Shown: one piece after another, positions 1 through 11,500 of the stretch
Numbering within the stretch: the first letter of the stretch is position 1
How the letters are laid out: the number at the start of each line of letters is the position of its first letter
Position numbers and translations under genes: made by a program
Assembly: GCA_947623455.1 (NCBI GenBank)
Contig: OX392533.1
Span: 34,532,229-34,596,228, forward strand
Length of the DNA: 64,000 nucleotides
Direction: 5' to 3'
From: Mimachlamys varia
Taxonomy: Eukaryota > Mollusca > Bivalvia > Pectinida > Pectinidae
The notes under the pieces: generated by a model
What the model was told of the DNA's origin: nothing
The model's input: the letters and a program-made list of their open reading frames with translations, nothing else
The model's database searches: none

Positions 1-528
1 ACACAAATAAGATTTAACGACACATTCAATTTTATTGTGAAAATATAGGACACAAATATAGTAATATCATTTAATACATACAAATAACCAAGATAATGTG
101 CCATTTAATTTTGTCTTGATTATTCCCCTATGAAACGATTATGAATAATTCATGATATCCATGCATGATAATCATAGCTTCTCTGTGGAACGCATGAAAA
201 CATTCATACAGCTTTACAATAAAATATACAAAAATTATGAAAAAAATTTGTTGAAAATTATTGACCAATTTTCATTTTCATATACACAATATACATTTCC
301 GAAAATCCAACCGGAATCCATCCCGAGAAATTTTCCCGGGATTGTTGACGAGATTCTAGTGCGATCCAATCGAAATTTCGGTGGGATGATCCGGATGGGA
401 TTTACGTGCACCGGTATTACCCGACAGGCACTTTTAAATTTGAAACAAGATATAGTATACCAGTGTTACAGTAAAGAGAAGGCGACTTAAAACATATATT
501 CAATAAAATCTGCAACAGTACTCCCCGT

Positions 529-840
529 TGAAGATGACGTAACACACACATGCTGCACCTTTTAAATTTAGTAATAGATACACTATGCCGAAAAAAATGA
601 ATTAAACTGCATCATACAGCTGTTTCGTCCTTTGGAGACTCGTCAGTGATGTCTAAACTAATGTAGAAGCAGAGGGGTCAGGTGCGTAAAACCCTCTTTA
701 ATTTATGAATTAAGAAGTAAATCTGAACTAGTTGTGAATAATTTCAAATCGTGTACTACGAAAATGTGTATATTATGTACCGTGACATTTCTCAAACGAG
801 ACACACTGTGGCTAACGAGACTAAAAAATCCACCAGCAGA
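529..840 (-). repeat. Hammerhead-bearing dispersed repeat, copy 1
   Basis: Shares long stretches with the copies at 29.8 and 60.2 kb: GTAACACACACATGCTGCAC, AAATTTAGTAATAGATACA, TTCAAATCGTGTACTACGAA, CCACCAGCAGA. This copy lacks part of the right-hand segment seen in the others. On the minus strand it carries a hammerhead ribozyme core. Confidence 0.8.
608..653 (-). ncRNA. Hammerhead ribozyme motif, copy 1 (core intact)
   Basis: Minus strand, 5' to 3': stem I strand ACATCA, then CUGACGAG, a short stem-loop UCUCC-AAA-GGA, C, GAAA, the palindromic CAGCUG in the place of stem III, then UAUGAUGCAG, whose UGAUG pairs with CAUCA to close stem I. CUGANGA and GAAA are the invariant catalytic boxes of hammerhead ribozymes. 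The short self-complementary stem III suggests a type that works as a dimer. Activity is inferred. Confidence 0.72.
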
Positions 841-1196
841 AAAAATAAAGTACTTACACACGAACACCACAACCCAGCTTTTAACTAATTGTCAGCACAT
901 GAAAAACCATGGGTACCATTTGTACAGGAAAGAGAAGAGTATGCTTCAACATGGGATCAAACTTTTCAATTTATACTAGCCTGAAGGTAAAATGCGTCCA
1001 GACGCGTCACTCACTCATACCCAACCTCATCCCCATATCATATTCCATTCATACTCAATATAACCTCCCACTTTTCAGTTAAATATTTTCCACAATTATG
1101 CCATCATGTCCAATTAATGTTAAGTTACTCATCTACTAATGGAAACTTGTTTCCGGATCCTATTCCTGCATATTCTCTGTCTTTAATGTTGTATAT

Positions 1197-1354
1197 TTAA
1201 GGATTAACCTTTGATTTTGTTTAGTTTATTATATCATAAATCCAATGGAGCACGAGGTAAATTGCGTAAACGCGAATTGTTTACGTTAAATTTACCGACT
1301 GCTTCATTGGATTTATGATCTAATAAACTAAACAAAATCAAAGGTTAATCCTTA
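1197..1354. repeat. Hairpin element, ~55-bp arms
   Basis: TTAAGGATTAACCTTTGATT and on to TCATAAATCCAATGGAGCA is mirrored by TGCTTCATTGGATTTATGA..GGTTAATCCTTA. A second inverted pair (GGTAAATT / AATTTACC) lies inside. Confidence 0.85.
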
Positions 1355-2374
1355 TATTTACAGTATTGTCCTGTAAATGGTTCATAAGTTTTCTGTTCAA
1401 TTTAGCCCCATCTGCAGACATATATTTCATTTCAAAACTTACAAACGTGAAAACAGTTCAATAAATGTAACAGCATGAAGTTTGCATAAGCCGTAGCTAG
1501 CTCCGCCCATGTCAAATGTTAATGACGTCATACAATTGTGATTCGAACGGGATAATTTGCATAGCTCCGCCCAAATGTATTGTTGTCGACGTCATAGAAA
1601 TTTTGCACGTTCTCGAGTATAGTTACTGGAAAATAACTCTAGTTTGCAGTACAATGGTTATCGAGTGAATATCAGTTTAGACTGTAAATATATACTGTTT
1701 GAATGAAATAAAGTTTATATTAAATGCGTCCAGAACTTATGTTTAATTGCACACATAAAATGTATTCTACTTTTAGTTCTATTATACACAATTGGACTTT
1801 TATTCACACCTCCAACACTTTGTTTATAAACTTCTAGTTTTCTGTCTGTTTTACACATTTTACAAGCCTTAAAAGAACGAACCAACTTCGACATGTAAGA
1901 GACCTCTGATGGATACGCATGTAACTAAATCAAATTATATGTGCGGTGTCAGACAAATAAAAACATTCCACCTTGATTATGCTGTGTCGTGTCAGTAAAC
2001 AAAGTGATAATAAATTTCAGATGACAGTTAATTCATTTAGCCATTTGGACTCTTCCAATTCTAAAGTTGGAATATTTTTTTTAATTTAAGAGGGTGAATA
2101 TCTTCAAGTAGGCTTTGAGGAATACCAGAGGTGTCCTGTCAAAGCGTGCTTGAGGGTTTATATTCTTATTAACTGACTTTCCAAAGGTCAGATTTCTCCG
2201 ACAAATTGTATTAATTATGTAAATTTATTCAAAGCAGTTCTTCTGTTGCATAACTATTCAGATGCTATACACCAGCTTTATAGACATCATTAAACAACAC
2301 TCCAGTTAAAATGAACATGGTATAGAATTTGTTCCTGTTTGTGACTAATATCAAATCACTGTTGAACGTAGTGT

Positions 2375-2755
2375 CAGTACACGAGAACGTAGAATCAAAG
2401 CTTTGGATACGCACTAGCCAGTTTATGCAGTACGTTTTATCCGCGTTGGTTACGGTCAAGCCAGTTTAGGAAGTACTTTTAATCCGCGTTGGTTACGGAC
2501 TAGCCTAGTCGGGTAGCACATTTTATCCGCGTTGGATACGGATTAGCGAGTTTTGTGGTACATTTTATCCGCGTTGGATATGGACTAGCCACTTTGGTTA
2601 ATACTTTTTTTAACGGCGTTGGGTACGGACCAGCAAGTTTGTTCAGTACATTTTATCAACGTTGGATACAGACTAGCCAGTTTGAATAAAACGTTTTATT
2701 GCGTACAATACGGACTAGCCAGGTTGGGAATTACATTTTATCCGTGCTTGGCAAA
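2375..2755. repeat. Tandem array, ~57-bp unit, about 6-7 copies
   Basis: Each unit contains TTTTATCCGCGTTGGATACG followed by GACTAGCCAGTTTGG. Copies are considerably diverged. Confidence 0.8.
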
Positions 2756-3254
2756 ACACAATGCCCTCCTCTCATGCTGCCGAATCAGGTAAAATCTATT
2801 TCAATTTAAACAAGTACTTTAGAAAGAATAAATCAAGTCTCTCCAACCACTGTAATAATATGCGATATCACGTTTAAGATATTCTCCGACAACATTTTGA
2901 AATTAATTTATTGATAACATGAAACATTAGATACTACGTTGATAGTTCAAACATTTCATGTGTATGTCAATTTTGTCGGTCAAAGAGATAATTTTGATAA
3001 AAATTGGTACATGGGTTTAACACCAGAAACAGAATGACGATGTTCAGTTTCTGATTTACAAAAATGGCTGCCAATAAGAGGCTTCTGATTTGACGAACTT
3101 TACATGTTGTTATATTTTGATGAAATTTGTTATATAATGTTTGTCTGATACCGGATCCCAATGGTAAAAAAATGTCGACAAAACAAAATGGCCACCAAAC
3201 GGAGATTTCTGATCGAAATTTAGGTTGTACAAATATATCGCCTATGCCCACCGT

Positions 3255-3365
3255 ACACTACTGTTTAGCTTGGTATGGTTTGTTATAAGTTTAATCGATT
3301 CTGAGTTAGGATTAGGGTTTTGTTGACTCTTTGGTATTTTTTAATTATAATTGTTTTCACTTTTA
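3255..3365 (+). repeat. Exon-adjacent dispersed repeat, short copy
   Basis: Contains TTTAATCGATTCTGAGTTAGG and GTTTTGTTGACTCTTTGGTA, the right-hand end of the repeat found next to SLC22 exons. No exon follows here. Confidence 0.65.
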
Positions 3366-4089
3366 GTATCTGTGAAGGTTAGTGGTTATCAAACATCGCC
3401 TGAATTTGATTTTAGCCCATGTTGTCCTCCCTGGCAGAGCAATTTGCTCTAAATGTTCACAAAGTTGACTATAGGGACTGTTTACATTACACAGTACAAC
3501 GTACACTAGCGGAAAATCACTACGTCTTCGGATTAATAAAAGGCGAATTATATTGGGTGAAACTTCAAACTAGTGTAACTATGTATTGCATGATTTACTA
3601 GATACTTGAAAGCAATTTGGTGAAGCTGTACATATATGTGACTTGTCTATTTTATCAATAGTACTTTTATCAATATTACAAATCGGTCATATATTGTTAT
3701 CAATCGGGATCGGTTCTAGACAAAAAAAATTCATCTGGGGTACTTAACCATCAGGCCTAATGGTTCATTTCATCTGTAGTTACATGCAGAAACTGACGTG
3801 ACATTGTATAATGTGACCATAAAAAGGTCACAGATGGTACCGATTCGTATATAGATGTATACTCTTAAATGTTTATTGTCAGAACTACAGTAGATAGATA
3901 TAACACGAATCTGAACGTTATTTTGTGCAGTTTTGTACAAGTGTTGCACTCCGAGGTAGTATTTGATCAAAATAAAGGCTCCCGCCAAAGTTAAAGGAGG
4001 AGAAAATCATTACATCCACTATCTGTATCGACGTATATGGTATATTGTTGTATACCATGGCGATCGGATGCCGTTTGCTTTTTGTTAAT

Positions 4090-5180
4090 GCAATGTAACA
4101 TATCTGGTAGTATATCGTCATCTTTTCTGATGTCACATATATTTTAAAGATATCGTTATTTAACATCTGTTTATTTGATATATCTGGTAGTGTATCGTCA
4201 TCTTTATCCGATGTCACATATATTTTAAAGATATCGTTATTTAACATCTGTTTATTTTATATATCTGGTAGTGTATCGTCATCTTTATCCGATGTCACAT
4301 TTATTTTAAAGATATCGTTATATAGCATTTGTTTATCTTACATATCTAGGAGTATATCGTCATCTTTATCCGATGTCACATTTATTTTAAAGATATCGTT
4401 ATATAGCATTTGTTTATCTTACATATCCAAGAGTATAACGTCATCTTTTCCGATGTCACAAATATTTTAAAGATATTGTTATATAACATCTGTTTAACTT
4501 TCATATCTAGTAGTATAACGTCATCTTTTCCGATGTCACATATATTTTAAAGATATTGTTATATAACATCTGTTTATCTTACATATCTAGTAGTATAACG
4601 TCATCTTTTCCGATGTCACATATATTTTAAAGATATCGTTATATAACATCTGTTTATCTTACATATCTAGTAGCAAACGTCATCTTTTCCGATGTCACAT
4701 ATATTTTAAAGATATCGTTATATAACATCTGTTTATCTTACATATCTGATTGTAAACCGTCATCTTTACCGATGTTACATATATTTTAAAGATATCGTTA
4801 TATAACATCTGTTTGTCTTACATATCTAGTAGTAAAACGTCATCTTTTCCGATATCACAAATATTTTAAAGATATCGTTATAAAACATTTGTTTATCTTA
4901 CCTATCGCGTAGTATAACGTCATCTTTTCCGATGTCACAAATATTTTAAAGATATCGTTATATAACATTTGTTTATCTTGCTCATCTAGTAGTAAAACGT
5001 CATCTTTTCCGATATCACAAATATTTTAAAGATATCTTTACATAACATTTGTTTATCTTACATATCTGGTAGTAAACTGTCATCTTTTCCGATGTCACAT
5101 ATATTTTAAAGATATCGTTATACAACATTTGTTTATCTTACATATCTAGTAGCAATCGTCATCTTTTCCGATGTCACATA
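4090..5180. repeat. Minisatellite, 80-81-bp unit, 14 copies
   Basis: The motif CGTCATCTT recurs at 4116, 4196, 4277, 4358, 4439, 4519, 4599, 4678, 4758, 4838, 4918, 4998, 5078 and 5157. Unit core: TTTTCCGATGTCACATATAT, TTTAAAGATATCGTTATATAAC, ATCTGTTTATCTTACATATC. Spacers are not unique, so it is not a CRISPR. Confidence 0.92.
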
Positions 5181-5259
5181 AAAAGTTTTTTTCGAGCAGA
5201 TTATTGGCATAACAATGGGACAAACTAGGTTGACTTTTTTATTTTCATACAAGGCTCCA

Positions 5260-5376
5260 TTTTAAAGATATCGTTATATGGCATTTGTTTATTTTACATA
5301 TTTGTTAGTATAACATGATCTTTTCCGATGTCGCATATATTTCGAAGATATCGTTATATCACATTTGTTTATTGTG
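5260..5376. repeat. Diverged minisatellite units reaching the SLC22 start codon
   Basis: TTTTAAAGATATCGTTATAT and TTTTCCGATGTCGCATATAT repeat the 81-bp unit after an 80-bp interruption. The array ends about 10 bp before the ATG at 5386, so the 5' untranslated region is probably made of it. Confidence 0.8.
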
Positions 5377-5385
5377 TTTGTACGG

Positions 5386-5521
5386 ATGGCAGGGTATGTT
5401 GACCTTGATGATGTTTGGCGGCGATTAGGAACGTTTGGTAGATACCAACTTGTACAGGCCGCTTTCCTGATGACGACAGTATTCCCAGAAGCTATACAGC
5501 TGCTTGTGGTCGTGTTCATTG
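5386..5521 (+). CDS. SLC22-like exon 1 (start codon, TM1)
   Basis: Residues 1-45 plus one base. Encodes the family N-terminal signature VDLDDVWRRLGTFGRYQ and a hydrophobic first helix ending VVVFI. The donor is G|GTAAAT. The ATG is chosen because no acceptor AG precedes it and the family signature begins five residues in. Confidence 0.9.
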
Positions 5522-8500
5522 GTAAATATAAGATATGAATGAACACACTCGTAAATCATGTTGCAATACAAAATAAAATAAAAAATAAATGATTAGACAT
5601 TCGTCGTCAGAACAATATTCCGAAATCAAATCGATAGAACTAAGGGCAAAATATGAACAAGAGATTAAGACCAGGTGTTCAACGAGGTTAAGCTTCAGTT
5701 TATTGTATAAGCTGTCTCTGTTGGTTTTTTGTAATTAAAGATAGAGGTAATTGGCTGACAGTAATAACGGTCGACGTGGTCAGCAAGTTTGGTTATAGGG
5801 CCCTAGCAATCAGCCAATATTGTTCTCAACTCCCTTGGGAGCATACAGCCGGTGCTGCCATTTCGGCGCTCACAGCTAGCATTCTACAATTCTAGCACTA
5901 ACCAACCACGTACTCATTTACAGCTGAGACTGGAACAAGCAGAGTAAAGTATCTTGCTCAAGGATACAACACAAGCGCCGTGGCCGGAAATCGAACTCGC
6001 AACCCTTCGAACACGAGCCCGGCGTCCTACCACTAGACCACCGTGCCTCCAATATCATTCATACTGCTTCTTCCTCCATGTATTTCATCTCTGTTGTGTT
6101 TTTCACTAATAATGATGCAGTTTAATTCATTTTGTCCGCATACTGTACTAAATTTAAAAGGTACAGTATATGTGTGTGTTACGTCATCTTTGTTGAGTTT
6201 GGAGGATACAAGAGACTCTTCTACATTTGCTGCTTACCTCGATATTTACCTAAACTATGACCAACACATGCAGCTTACTAGAAAGCTGTACGATATAGTT
6301 GACGATTTCGATTTTCCTATCTTGAAATTTCCCTTTCTTGATAGTAAAAACCACAAATCTCCAACTTATGGTGTGTAAATGCCGCTGTTGGTTCATTTTT
6401 CGAGGACTTGGTCTAAATATCGAAATTTTCTTGATTATATCGGTTGCTGACAAACAAACCTACGACAAAGGCATTCGAGAGATTCAGTTTGATCAAGTTT
6501 TATGGTCGCGATATCGGTAACATTGAGAAATATTCTTTATTCCTGTATGCTATGAACGTGGTCGTTTTTTAATGTGTTCATAAGTATGCTTGTTGTTGAG
6601 ATTCAGGATAATTCCCAAGCCCTCACTTAGGACCAATACATCTATTTAGATGTGACCTAGATGTAGCAAAATACGCTTAATGTTCCGGAACACCTGGTCT
6701 TTATATATTGTTCTTTTTCAACGGCCTCAGTGTAAATCTTTCTTTCATACATATATCGACCGAATTTTAACTATTGGCAAGTAATTTCCAAGTAAACTCT
6801 GGTGATATTCGTTATGAATGTCTTCATTGTTTTATTCATTTTCATGTTTTCTCATATGTGTGGACTTTTTGAGTTTGATCGATTTTGAGTTCGGATTATA
6901 GTTTTCTTGACGCTTTGGTATTCTCTGATTTTTTTTTCTCTCTCTTATATGTTATATGCAGTTATATGCACTCAATATGTTTTCCTAGGATTTCGGCCAC
7001 CCCACCACTGTGCGAACGTATCTTCTACACAGAATTTTGATGACACAGCCAAATACAGTAACACAAGCTTAGAACTGTTTTACCATGAGTGCCATGTTGA
7101 CGTGGTTACCAATGACACAAATACCACGCTTCTGTCCTTGTCACCATGTCCAGCCGGATATAACTACGCGTTAGAGAAGGATAGAACGTTTGTGACAGAG
7201 GTAAGTTTATAGGTAGAGTGTAGAGAGACAACGAAAGTTTATATTATTTTAACGAGCTGTATTTTACGTTTCGGTTGAGAGACAAAGCTTTAAAAAATGT
7301 ATATGTATATGAACAAAGTAAAGGAGGAGATTTTTTAATTTAGAAAAGAGAAATAATGCATTATTTTGACAAATGAAAGAAAAACCATGAATGTTATTAG
7401 AAAGACCTGTATGCGGATGCAAAAGTATCGATCGGTTGGGTCAGTAAAATGTATGATATTGTCATTTTTATCATGATTTTAGACCAGAATAAATGCATAA
7501 TGATGTTGTATAAAATACGGTAGACAAAAGAGTTCGCTGAAAGAAGAACAATTATATTATTTTCTCAATATTTTCTTAATGGTTATGTATGAGTATTTAT
7601 TGAAAAGGATTGTTGAAATATTTCCATTATAAATATGAATGTAGAAATGTATATTTAAATGCGCTTTGGGACAGAGAGGCGGGCCCACAAGGGGTATAGA
7701 GAAAATGACTTCCCTTCTTATACAAAATTAAGAAATTTAAACCAAATGCAGTTTGATGAATGATGGCTCGATTCTCACTTTGAAGACTTGATGTTTACTT
7801 GGATATGACCATGATAAACATGGCGGGAGCCGTCGAAGAAGCAGAAGACGCTTTAAAATCTATCTATTCTTCTGGTCTTATTCTCTTGTGCTTTTACTAG
7901 GGATTTCCATGTAAATATTTCCTTTGTTCATATTTGCCTCTAGTTTAATCACTTATGAGTTCGGATTATGGTTTTGTTGACACTTCGGTTTTCTTTTTTT
8001 TTAATATTTTGTTATGATGAAGTTAATATTTGTTTTCTTTTCTTTTTCAGTTCGACCTGGTGTGTGATGGGGCAGAGAGAGCGGAATTGTCACAAACATT
8101 ACTGATAGTGGGCCAGGTGATTGGGGCGGCCATTTTACCCCAGTGTTCGGATAGGTTCGGGAGGAAGCTCATTCTGGTCTCTTCACATATCGGGATGTTT
8201 GTAGCAGGGCTAGGAGGTTGTTTTATACCAACATTTACGGGCTTCGCAATAATGAGGTTTCTCATTGGCTTCTTTCAACAAGTAAGATACATGCTAGATA
8301 TTATTTATTCAGTTCTGATATATTTTGTGCAATGTCTTTTACCCCCCCCCCCTCTCCCTTATTAGTCCCCTACCGGAGGGGACTATAAGTTTACCTGCCG
8401 TCTTAATGGCATGCAGGGGTAAGAAGGGGACATTTGTGTCGTATTACATCCTATATGTACACCTCTTCCTTCTTGAGCTTAGTCTGACTGCGAATAAATC

Positions 8501-11500
8501 ACCGTATACGCAGTGAAAAAAAGGCTCAGCGGATTGATATTTGTTCAAATATGGCATCGTTCACGCTTCAGAATAACAACTTTTCGCTGACGGTCATTGC
8601 TTGGTTCCTTCAAGATTTTGAATCATGCAATATATATGGAATCTATTCTGTCTTATCATACAATAATCTGTTTCTGGCAAACTTTTGATTTCAGTGATGC
8701 ACATTCGAAATTCTTTGACGGTAAGGCAAACATGGCAGTAGGGCAGTTGTGTCGTCCGCAGTCGTACCGCGTCACAACCAGATCACTGTGTCAATGCGTG
8801 AACATAACGACCGTTATAAATAAAGAAATAAATTCGAAATGCTAGTAATATTATTTAACACCAAATTTGCAAGTGATGTTATGAAGAAAATAAGTGTTGT
8901 TCATTGTGTATTTTCTAAACTTACCAATATATTAATGAAATTCGATGGAACTATATTATCATATTATCTTAGCAACCACGGCCATCGCAGTAACCATCTA
9001 AGCAACCCGCTTCGAATATATTTTTTTCTTCGTATAGAACTTAAAAATTAATAATGATGTAAATATAAAGATTGTACCTCATTTTTACTGCGTATACGGT
9101 AGTATGCCCGCAGTTGGCAACGAATATATTTACTATGGAGCGTTAACGCGCACCATAGAATATGTTCGTTGCCAACTGCGGGCATATTACCGTATACGCA
9201 GTCAAAATGAGGTACAATCTTTACATATATTGACTATGACACCACATATGCACTATTTTTGTCGTATCTTATCGTATGTTTCAATTTTTGTCGTATTGTT
9301 TCATATATTTACATATCGTACACTTTCTATCTTTCTCGTATTATATCATTAATGTTACTTTAATATTACAACAGATCGTTATTAGTTTTGTTACATTACG
9401 TCAAATGTTTACTATTTTTGTCATATTTCAACATTAATCTATTAATATTGTATTATATCATACAGATGCTATTTGTATTGATTCATATATTTATTATAAC
9501 ATTTAATCACATAACTGACTCATTCAATCAAGTCATACGGCCATGTAATAAAAATGGTATTACACACGTGTAATAACACTATTGTGACGTCATAAACAAA
9601 TGACGTCTTTATCACGTCATATGATTGTCCACGGAGATCATTGAAAAAATACAGTAAAATAAGACCAGGTGTTCCGGAAGAGTAAGTACCATTTGCTTCA
9701 CCTACGACACCACCATAAAACTTAAAATTGTTCCAACAAAATTTGACAACATGGTATACCTATGAGTGTCTAGATTTTCAGATATAAGTGTCAGTCTATC
9801 GTTACAATACATCTGCTTGTACAAGAGTCTTCATGTAAATCTTTCTTTTGTTCCTATTTTCCCCCAAGTTTAATCGATTTTGAGTTCGGATTATGGTTTG
9901 TTGACGCTTTGGTATTCTCTCATTTTGATCTCCGTCTGCTTATCAGGGACTCGCTATGACACGTCCCGCTATGATGCTCGAACTCTTTCCGGAGGAGGTT
10001 AGATATTTAACTGAAGTTGCGGCGCTATTCTCTTGGACTACGTCTACGGTCATCATGACGCCTGTTGTATACCTCCTCCGAGATCTGTCCTGGCGATATC
10101 TATATCTCGTCCTTACTCTCACGTCCGCATACAGTGTCCTAGGATACTGGTTTGTACAGCTAAATATCTATATAAACGTCTTCGTTTTCTTACTTGACGT
10201 TTTCACTTTAGATCATAAATATGCTTATTTCGGTAATCTTTTTTGGGGAGATTTAAAAATATGTAAAATTGAAAATCATTTAGAAGGCTATATGGTGATA
10301 TTTTAGGCCCAATATACGTAACTTCAGAGAAATTTTCGTAATTCTGAAAAATTCTGAAAAAAAATCCAGTTGATAACCATGCAACAATAAGCCTAAAACG
10401 GAGCAAATCTGAGTGGTAACTAACAAGAAACTCTGGACAAAAAAATCCAAAGAATTGAAAATAATTCAGGTGTGGCCCACTTCAACAACAAACCGAAGGT
10501 AGAAGACGGTTCAAAATGGACGCGTGTTTACAAATAGCGTGTTTCAACTGCTGCTTTACCGGTAACCACGAAAGAATTTATCTCGAATATTGCTGATATC
10601 AGTTAATCGTAACTAAATCTTAGGCTTAGTTATTAGGCTTCATTTTCGCTTCAAGTTTTGCCGAAAGTTACGTATACTGGGCCTTTAAGTAATCGCAGGT
10701 AATAAGACGTTCTATATATATATGTACTGGTATTTCTATATTTTGTTGTATTTAATATTCTTATCACACACCGTCATACTATTTTTGAAACGTTAATAGT
10801 TTGTATCATTATCTGACAGCATCAATATACAAATGTACATAGGAAGTAATTGCATACATTTTCTTTCTGGTATACATGTCATAAAGTTTGTAGCTGCATG
10901 TACACCGTTTGATTAGTTTTCGTTTGAACTATATATTAAGGACTAGGTACAGGTCAATTCAATATGGCGCAGGTGTTTTTACCAAAACTTGTTATTTTAT
11001 TAAATACTGCAAAATACATGACCAAAATAGACTACAAAGTACATTTTGTGATGGAGAATCGATAATTTCAACCATATTTTGGTACGTTTGGTGGTTTATC
11101 TGATATTTTGTGTTATATGTCAAAAAACGCGTGCACGTTTGCAGAATACTGCGAAAGAAAATAAAAACAATGAATATCATTTTTTGTTACTTTAATATAC
11201 ACAGAATGATAGACGAGACTTCGATTTTTGAATAAATCTCTCTTTCAATTGAAAACCGCAGAATAAGAGAATGTACTCGTCACATGAATGGCAATTTATG
11301 TACATTCTGAACACCGCTCACATCTGGATCAAATTTTTAAAATTTCCATCGCCGATCGACAGATTTATGTGGCAAGCCGCATAGCCAAAACAAAAATCTT
11401 ACCGTCTGCGGTATGACGAGTTATGACATTGTGTCAGATCTCTTAAATCAAACATCTTCCCGTTGCATGTAGCGAAATATACTACCCTGTCCTCCATTTT

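Noticed and set aside
152..490. 112-codon open frame near the window start
   Set aside because: No recognisable domain, no ATG context of note, no splice partners with coding signal; treated as chance.
3918..4247. Open frame across the minisatellite
   Set aside because: The frame follows the tandem repeat itself and encodes repeated, non-globular peptide; not a gene.
4090..5180. Regular repeat array resembling a CRISPR
   Set aside because: The repeated unit fills the whole 81-bp period with no unique spacers, and the genome is eukaryotic; it is a minisatellite.
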